The notes beneath the pieces were generated by a model. That model was not told the DNA's origin and made no database searches. It saw nothing but the letters and a program-made list of their open reading frames with translations. DNA of 64,000 nt from Nilaparvata lugens (lineage: Eukaryota; Arthropoda; Insecta; Hemiptera; Delphacidae), in contig NC_052510.1 of assembly GCF_014356525.2 (NCBI RefSeq), positions 20,362,532 through 20,426,531 of the forward strand. Direction: 5' to 3'. Positions 57,545 through 64,000 of this stretch are shown here, piece by piece; position 1 is the first letter of the stretch; the number at the start of each line of letters is the position of its first letter. The position numbers and the translations under genes were made by a program.

Positions 57545-57840
57545 CTCAAAAAAAAGTATAGAAGGAAAAGTTTGGAAAACAATTTTTGACCCCGCAGTTC
57601 TGTTTAGGGTAGTAAGGAGGTAAACATATCAAAAGTCACCACCCCTACCCACTGTCCTTAGGTGTGGTGGTAATTCAAAGGTACCATTTTTTGGTTTCTC
57701 GCATATAACTCGAAAACTATGCATCTTACGGATATGACTGTTTTAAAGAAAATTGAAGCTTATATATAAATTACTGCATTATATGCATCTCACAACTTTT
57801 TCTACATACCCTATAGATTTCGAGATGAGTCTCATTTCTG
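57545..57840 (-). repeat. Repeat family R, inverted copy edge
   Basis: 'gtgctcaaaaaaaagtatag', 'aaaagtttggaaaacaattt' and TTGACCCCGCAGTTCTG are the reverse complement of the R edge near 54640-54715 and of the 11.2-kb copy. It therefore faces 54511-54715 in inverted orientation across 2.8 kb. Confidence 0.7.
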
Positions 57841-58520
57841 AGAAAATTTCAGGAGCTCCGTAATATTCTTAAGAAAATGGCGGATAATGACTAAAAATCC
57901 ATGTTTCTCACGGTTTTCTCGAAAACGGCTCTAACGATTACTTCAAATTTATACTATGGATAGCTATTTATAAGCCCTATCAACTGGCATTAGTCTCATT
58001 TCTGGGAAAATCTCAGGAGCTCCGTAATATTCTTGAGAAAAATGGCGGATAATGACTAAAAATTCATGTTTTTCACCGTTTTCTTGAAAACGGCTCTTCT
58101 AACGATTTTCTTCAAATTCATACCATGGATAGATATTCATAAGCACTATCAACTGGCATGAGTCTCATTTCTGGGAAAATTCCATGAGCTCCGTAATATT
58201 CTTGAGAAAAATGGCGGATAATGACTAAAAAACCATGTTTTTTCACGGTTTTCTCGAAAACGGCCTATACGATTTTCTTCAAATTTAAACCATGGATAAG
58301 CTATTCATAAGCCCTATCAAATGACATGAGTTTTTTTCCTGGGAAAATTGCAGGAGCCCCGTAATATTCTCGAGAAAAATGGCGGATAATTACTAAAAAC
58401 CATGTTTTTCATGATTTTCTCAAAAATAACTTGACCGATTTTTTTCAAATTCATACCCTGTATAGTTATTTATCAGCTCTATCAATTGGCATGAGTCTCC
58501 TTCCTGGGAAAACAATGGGG
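57841..58520 (+). repeat. ~167-bp tandem array, four copies
   Basis: GGAGCTCCGTAATATTCTT, AAAATGGCGGATAATGACTA and TTTTCTCGAAAACGGC recur with unit starts near 57852, 58016, 58185 and 58353 (spacings of 164-169 bp). Copies are diverged by scattered changes. Confidence 0.9.
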
Positions 58521-58563
58521 GGTCCACCCCATCCTTGGGAAATGGACTTAGTAACCTCCTTCT

Positions 58564-59221
58564 CGTGCATGAGGTAGGTAGGTAGCGCAGTTCATAAAAA
58601 GAACACATAGTCGAGATATTTCATCTGTAGAACAGCTGTTTTGACGACTTTAAAAAAATGACGACTAAAAAATCATCGAATTCCACAATTATTCACACAA
58701 AGAAAAAGTACTTTGAAAACAATTATATATACACATATACAGAAGTCTGATCGTAGTTTCAAATATGAGCAAGGAAAGTTGTGTGAGTGTACCACACCAG
58801 ATTTTTTGAGTTTCTGTTGGGACTTCTCAGAAAATATTAAAATCCCCATCCCCACCCCATGTGCTGAAGGGATGAGGGTGGTTTAAATGTTGAATTATTT
58901 GAGCTTTTTGTTTCCACGCTTAGATCTTGGGAACAATGCGTTCAACCATCATGACTAACTATTCTAAATTTAAGATTGATAAATCCTCTACAATTTTTGT
59001 TCAATGAAGTTTTGTGATATTTCCAACAGTGTTCGAGATATCCGCTCTTGAAGGTGTGGAATTGTCGAAATAACAGGCTGGTTTCTATCCATTTTTTGCT
59101 CTTTCAGGGCTTATAACTCTCCAACAATGTATTGCTCAAATTAATGCTCATTGTAGAGCATTGGATTATCTTCAATTTGATGTATTTTTCACTATTCCAA
59201 GTTCACCTTTCATTGTTATTG
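58564..59221 (+). repeat. R-associated segment, copy 2, running into family R
   Basis: 58564-58806 matches 55314-55620. From 58850 onward the sequence ('cagggcttataactctcca', 'ttcaatttgatgtatttttc', 'cattgttattgctgagg') matches 9925-10055 in the 9-11 kb block. Confidence 0.7.
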
Positions 59222-59296
59222 CTGAGGAGGAGCTTGATCAGCCTGTTGAAGGCTTCACGTGTCAGCCTCCAACAGGCTGATGAAGCTCCGCCTCAG
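59222..59296. repeat. 75-nt GC-rich hairpin
   Basis: CTGAGGAGGAGCTT, ATCAGCCTGTTG and AGGCT on the left pair with AGCCT, CAACAGGCTGAT and AGCTCCGCCTCAG on the right around a 9-nt loop, with small bulges. It abuts family R. Confidence 0.8.
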
Positions 59297-60002
59297 GAGT
59301 GAAATGCATTCCTCAATACACCAAGAAAAGTGAGTTTTTCCAATTACAAATGTAACACAGTGTCTGAAATATAACAAAGTTATTATAAATAGTGTTTTGT
59401 CATGGAAAGCAACATCAATCTAAAGTTTCTTATGACAAGATATGTGAGCTATGATATTTAATTCGTATGTTACCGAAACCATGGGAAAAGACAAACTTTT
59501 CAACATATATGGTGTATGTTATTTATTTTATTCCTATCAAAATATCAAGAACTCATGACACATGACAGATGACACTGTACGTGGAGGTGGAACATCAAAC
59601 TCTGAAGAAACAATAGAATTCGACAATGGAATTTCTATTCCTGCTGGATTGGAAAAGATTCCACAACTCCACTATTATTAATCAGATCCACAACACATCT
59701 ACTGGAATCATAACACAGTACCACATCTGCTAGATATTATAATTTCCCAACAATCTGGAAGTTCTGGATTGTCAAAACATCAATAGCCTATTTCCCTAAT
59801 TTACCATTGATATGATAATATATTTTATGATGCTTTATAGTGCTGACGAATCATAACCTCTTTTGGACTAATCCCAATCAAAATTCAAGAATGGGATAGT
59901 AAGGGCTTGAAACCCTGAAATGTTTTTTCTATTTCCAATCATTTTATGATTGTGTTTTTGTCTTTGTTGAATAAATGAATGAATGATTTTATTGTTTATT
60001 AT
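59297..60002. other. Stretch without gene; LINE-like tail near 59960-59990
   Basis: 'tttgttgaataaatgaatga' followed by ATG resembles a LINE 3' end with an (AATG)n tail, but no coding part is recognised upstream. Confidence 0.4.
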
Positions 60003-60202
60003 GGCTCAACTCACACTTACGCGATTCAGGTCGAGAAGAGATTCGACTCTAGTCGATAGCATGTGTTTCCAAATGGTGACACTCAGACCAGTCGATTCTA
60101 GTCTCCGCGACGTCACCATTTCAAAACACATGCTCGAGTCGACTCAAGCACACTAGAGTCGAGTCTCTTCTCGATCTGAGTCGCGTAAGTGTGAGTTGAG
60201 CC
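60003..60202. mobile_element. 200-bp MITE with ~80-bp inverted arms
   Basis: GGCTCAACTCACACTTACGCG, ATTC/ACTC, AGGTCGAGAAGAGA and 'catgtgtt' on the left are inverted on the right, ending GCGTAAGTGTGAGTTGAGCC. The centre reads 'gtcgattctagtctccgcga'. No clear target duplication. It is non-coding. Confidence 0.85.
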
Positions 60203-60703
60203 AATCATTATTCCCATAGTTAAAAATGGGATTTCATTTAATTTAATCAAATATCAAATTGTGTGTAAAGATATATATTGCAAATGTAGAGAGAATAATA
60301 TCGTTAATGATACTCTCTTACTCTATAGTTAATACTTTGAATAATTAATCATCTCTTACTGTCCCAGAAATGTTTAACTGAACCAGAATTAGCTGGTTCT
60401 GAAATTCTCTCAAGTTGTTCATTTAAAATCTTTCGATGATTCACTTCATTCATTTGCAACATTTATTAAGTTTAGTGCTCTACAGTCTACGCAACAGACA
60501 ACTAGAAATCCAGTGAGATCGCACTCTCTAAACCAACAGCTGCACGGCATATTTCCACGCTATTAACAGACAACTATAGTTACTCTTGTCTGTGCTATTA
60601 GATAACTCTCCAGTCATCCAGCTGATAACCGATTCAAGGTCCGGCAACCTCCACCGACCACCGGCGTCCAGAATGACAGTTGGTCAATAAGTCGAAGAGT
60701 GGT
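60203..60703. other. Stretch without recognisable features
   Basis: AT-rich, becoming C-rich after 60610. No coding frame or element edge. Confidence 0.4.
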
Positions 60704-60727
60704 ACTCACTCACTCACTCACTCACTC
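60704..60727. repeat. (ACTC)n microsatellite
   Basis: Six uninterrupted ACTC units. Confidence 0.9.
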
Positions 60728-60785
60728 TTTGCACACTGACCGAAACAACCAGTTTTGAAGGGCGAAGAACATGACTAGTCACCGC

Positions 60786-60798
60786 GGGTCACTGACCT
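60786..60798. promoter_or_regulatory. Ecdysone-receptor-type inverted repeat (IR1)
   Basis: GGGTCA C TGACCT matches the RGGTCA-n-TGACCY palindrome recognised by EcR/USP heterodimers in insects. It is in a locally GC-balanced patch. Function is untested. Confidence 0.35.
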
Positions 60799-60859
60799 CT
60801 TGTAATTCTCAGGTGTGTTTTGCAATGTTAACCTGTTGGCGGAGATTGAATGCCACAGA

Positions 60860-61985
60860 AAATGCTGCGAAAGAGAGAGTGATTGCAAAGGAGGATAGAA
60901 GAAGAAGACAGCAAATGATAGAGGGACTGAGAGTGACGGAATTATAGATGATAGAAAGGAAAAGCAAGAAAGAGAGACTGCTTTAGAAATATATAGGATG
61001 AGAAGATAGCAAATGATAGAGATGACGTGAGAGTAAAAGATAGGGTTAACCGAGAATCAAAGGATAGAAAAGGAGAAGCATGAGAGAGAGAGAGAGAGAG
61101 AGAAAGTGATTTGGAAAAACATAGGATGAGAAGATAGCAAATGATAGAGAGGGAGTGAGAGTGAAAGACAGGGTTGGCGGAGGATTGCAGCACAGGAGAC
61201 AGAAAGGAAACGAAATAAAGTAAGAGTGATTGAGAGAAAATTAGGAGAAGATAACAAATGATAGAGAAGGAGTAAGAGTAAAAGACAGGGTTAACGGAAA
61301 ATCATATTAGACAGAAAGAGAAAGCAAAACGAAAGAGTGATTTAGAGAAACATAGGATGAGAAGATAGCAAACGATAGAGAGGGAGTGAGAGTGAGAGAC
61401 ATGTAACGAAGAATCATAGCTTAGGAGAAAGAAAGGAAACAAAATAAAGAGAGAATGATTAAGAGAAACTTAGGAGGAGAAGACAGCAAATGATAGAGAA
61501 TAAAGTAACGAAAGACGGGAATGATAGAGGAAAATAGGGACAGAAAGGAAAGAGAGATTGAGAGAATGATTAAGAGAAAGACAGGAGGACGAGATAGTAA
61601 ATTTATAGAATACAGAAAAGTTTGAGAGAGAATGGATGGGATTGATAAGAATGAAGTAAGAAGGACGTAAGTTTGAGAAAGATAATGAGTAAATTCACCT
61701 TAAACAGCAATGTCAGAGAAAAATACGAGAGAGAAAGGGAGAGAGTGATTGAGAGAACTAGTGAAGGACGAGAGGCTGAAAGTGAGAGAGTAATGACATG
61801 TGATAGCGGAAGACAGAGATAAAGATTGTGAACAAGAAAAAAGATAGATAGGAACAATTCACACAAGAAAGAGCTGGTACAGAAAAATACAAGAGAGAAC
61901 AGAGAAGGAGAGAGAGAGAATGAGAGCAATTGGGGAAAATGGATTAATGGATTGAGAGAGATAGAGTGAGTAGATCAAAGAGTGC
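60860..61985 (+). repeat. GA-rich region with a ~115-bp degenerate tandem array
   Basis: The phrase AGCAAATGATAGAGA (or close variants) recurs at 60910, 61009, 61136, 61253, 61367, 61485 and, degraded, 61596, at spacings of 99-127 bp. Each unit also carries 'acagggtta.cg.agaatca' and ACATAGGATGAGAAGAT phrases. A (GA)n run lies at 61082-61102. The minus-strand Ser/Leu-rich frames are artefacts. Confidence 0.8.
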
Positions 61986-62228
61986 AATACTTGAATGAGT
62001 AGGTAGCAGATATGATGCAACCAATGTTTCCCTATACTACTACAGGTTGTTGTTGCAAGATCTAGTAAGCGGTGATTCTGCTCTAAGCTCTAGCTTCAAA
62101 TATCTTGCTATCTCTATCTTGCTTCAAATAATTAGAAGACTAGCCGATCAATTAAGAGCGACTCTGATGACTTGTGATTCTCCCATTCTTACTCCCATAT
62201 TGCTTAATAGTTGCTCTCACTCCATACC

Positions 62229-62570
62229 CTATTGATATCTTCTTCTCCATGTGCCTGTCCGCTTCCAGACGTTGGCTACCATGGTGGCTAGTTTCACCCT
62301 ATCCTCAACAGCTGCACACTGAACAATTCCGCGGTGTTCATGGAGAACCAGGTTCTCAAATCTTTCAGCCATGAAATTCTTCTTCTGCCGACCCCTCTCC
62401 TTGCAATATGCCCTGTAGCAGATCATAACGGTGTGGGTTTCTCATAATATGCCCCAAGTATTGCAATTTTCTCGCTTTTATACTATTTAGGAGCTCTCTT
62501 TCTTTACCCATTCTTCTAAGAATTTCGGCATTAGTTACACGATCCATCCATGAAACGTTTGATATTTAAG
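62229..62570 (-). pseudogene. LINE reverse-transcriptase C-terminus (minus strand)
   Basis: The minus reading from about 62570 gives NVSWMDRVTNAEILRRMGKE, RELLNSIKARKLQYLGHIMR and NPHRYDLLQGILQGE. After a frame change near 62410 it gives ERGRQKKNFMAERFENL, GIVQCAAVEDRVKLATMVAN then a stop. 'W.DRVTNaEiLRRm.k..ell..Ik.RKLqYLGHImR' followed by 'RgR.k..w' and 'Fr.AA...v..A.mvAN' is the standard end of an L1/RTE-like LINE ORF2 in insects. It differs from the copy at 7.4-9.3 kb, so it is a second family. Only the last ~110 residues survive, with a frameshift. Inactive. Confidence 0.85.
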
Positions 62571-62904
62571 TGATTAATTTAGGGTTAGGGGATAGATCAC
62601 TCTTCATCTTAAGCTAATAAATGAGTAAATGGGACACGCTTGATAAGTTGTACATTGTACATGATATAATAAGTGTAAATGATTATGCATGATAAGTGAA
62701 CATGCTGGGTAAATTAGATTGAACTTAATAAGTGAATTTGTGCATCATAAGTGGACCTAATTGTACACGATTAGCAGCCATCAGTTAACCTGAAGCTAGA
62801 TAACACAACTCGACTACACAATGGAATGATGACATTGCACTCACATAATTCGTATATTGGTTCCATTATATTGCATAGTTTTCCGGCCATTAAATTTGAT
62901 AAGG
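62571..62904. other. Stretch without recognisable features
   Basis: AT-rich, with loosely repeated 'ataagtg.a' phrases between 62640 and 62750. No gene. Confidence 0.4.
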
Positions 62905-63070
62905 TCTTTTTTTATTGCGGATGATGCCCACAAGAGCGTTTTGCTTGTGCGAGTGTAATGGGAAGTGCGAGGGTGATTTATGAGACGATCAAACGTCCAT
63001 TCCTATCCGATGGGATTCGGCGGGATTCAAACCCGCGACCAGGTTTTATTGCAACTGACCCTTATTAAAG
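62905..63070 (-). mobile_element. tRNA-derived SINE (minus strand)
   Basis: On the minus strand GCGGGTTTGAATCCCGC (63021-63037) is a complete tRNA T-arm/B box. It is followed by a tRNA-unrelated body ('tggacgtttgatcgtctcat', 'cctcgcacttcccattacac', 'gcatcatccgcaat') and an A-rich tail (plus-strand T-run at 62913-62923). The A-box side (GGGTCAGTTGC) is degraded. Composition and order fit an insect SINE transcribed by pol III. Confidence 0.7.
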
Positions 63071-64000
63071 AAAATAATAAGACTGAAAGTCTTGAAAGTA
63101 AACCTCAAAAACAAAACGGAGTGGTCACATGAACATCAATAGTCAATACTCACGTTTCATATTTGAAGTTAGCAACAAATTTTTCCATCATGGATCAGTT
63201 CTACATCTCTGACTACAGTGTTGAATTTTATATAAATGACCCACCCATATGAATTTTTTCAATTTTTTCATTTGCTATCTATCAGTTGTTCAACTCAATA
63301 TTTTTTTTTTTCGAGATGATGCTTATATTAGCTCTTGGGTTGTGTGTGGGTAAAGGAAGGTGATGATGAAAGATGAATGGACCTACAGTTATGAGTAGGT
63401 CAACAACGAAAACTTAAAAACAGTGGAGTTACTGAATAGTGAAAAGTAAACATACCAACGTGAGTACTGAGTACGCAAGTCTTCTATGAAAAAACAAATG
63501 CTTTTCAGGGAGCCCAAGTCAATAAAATAACAGAGAACAATAAAATTCGCCCTGAATAGGAAAATTAATCTCCTATTACTGTATTTACAATTTTAGAACC
63601 GAAACTAGTTGTTCAACTATTTTAAGTTTTTTAATAAATAAAGGGTGCTACAAGTTTTATTTTGTTTTAAGGTAATATGCCACAATATTTATGTATTTGA
63701 TCAATAATTTTGATAGAACAGTATTTCATAGTTTAAATTTGAAGGGAACGATTTTTTAAATAATTATTAGTTACAGTTTGGTGCTACTATGAATTGAGAC
63801 AGGAGGAGAAAGCATATTATTAGTAATTTGATATTGATTCGAAATATAATTATTATTGATTATAAATACTGATCCTCTGTTAATTTATAACATTGTAGAA
63901 AAAGGTACGATAGAAATCTAAGTTTACTACTGCCATGAAAATGTTGAATTCAATCAAATAAGTTTCTATAAAAAAGTAAGAGCATACGGAGTGACTAAAA
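63071..64000. other. AT-rich end of window with a solo fold-back arm
   Basis: 63595-63665 ('accgaaactagttgttcaac', 'ttaataaataaagggtgcta', CAAGTT) matches the right half of the 20964-21072 element. The remainder shows no gene or other element. Confidence 0.45.

Overview
This window looks like nuclear DNA from an insect. I favour a hemipteran of the planthopper type, but that is an inference from the style of the repeats, not from any gene. It is AT-rich, has no bacterial gene organisation, and contains no intact protein-coding gene that I can recognise. Almost everything identifiable is mobile-element debris: decayed non-LTR retrotransposons (LINEs), a Helitron-like element, a hAT element, a mariner-type remnant with long inverted repeats, many short fold-back elements, a tRNA-derived SINE, and several private tandem or inverted repeat families. 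The best overall reading is a large intron or intergenic desert.

Layout. 0-5.3 kb: a 0.94 kb terminal-inverted-repeat element, then a Helitron-like element (1.9-4.5 kb) carrying a nested dispersed repeat. 5.4-6.3 kb: minus-strand LINE C-terminus. 7.4-11.3 kb: a layered block in which repeat family 'R' is interrupted by a LINE (reverse transcriptase with FADD motif), which is itself interrupted by a second LINE; R then forms a 1.8 kb imperfect palindrome. 11.7-13 kb: MITE, purine-rich DNA, a LINE/SINE tail. 16-17.2 kb: LINE fragment behind a 29-bp tandem repeat. 17.2-23.8 kb: mostly featureless. 23.8-26 kb: hAT element with an 8-bp target duplication, a nested GC-rich MITE, a split tRNA-like sequence and a fold-back element. 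27.6-31.3 kb: two short exon-like open frames of uncertain status. 33.2-42.8 kb: strongly strand-asymmetric purine tracts that flip to a pyrimidine tract at 41.5 kb beside a perfect 23-bp-arm hairpin and an X-box-like site, with a mariner remnant at 38-39 kb. 47.8 kb and 53.6 kb: CpG-containing, promoter-like islands. 49.3/51.4 kb: two copies of a 0.6 kb dispersed repeat. 54.5-59.3 kb: a second R-family block with a near-identical 805-bp direct duplication and a ~167-bp tandem array. 60-63.1 kb: MITE, an ecdysone-receptor-type palindrome, a GA-rich ~115-bp tandem array, LINE C-terminus and SINE.

Possible functional signals are few and all tentative. They are acceptor-donor juxtapositions resembling recursive splice sites (minus strand near 14.25 and 46.55 kb; plus strand near 46.31 kb), an RFX X-box, an EcR/USP-type inverted repeat, and three or four GC-elevated open stretches that might be exons. 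No pathway or operon can be inferred.
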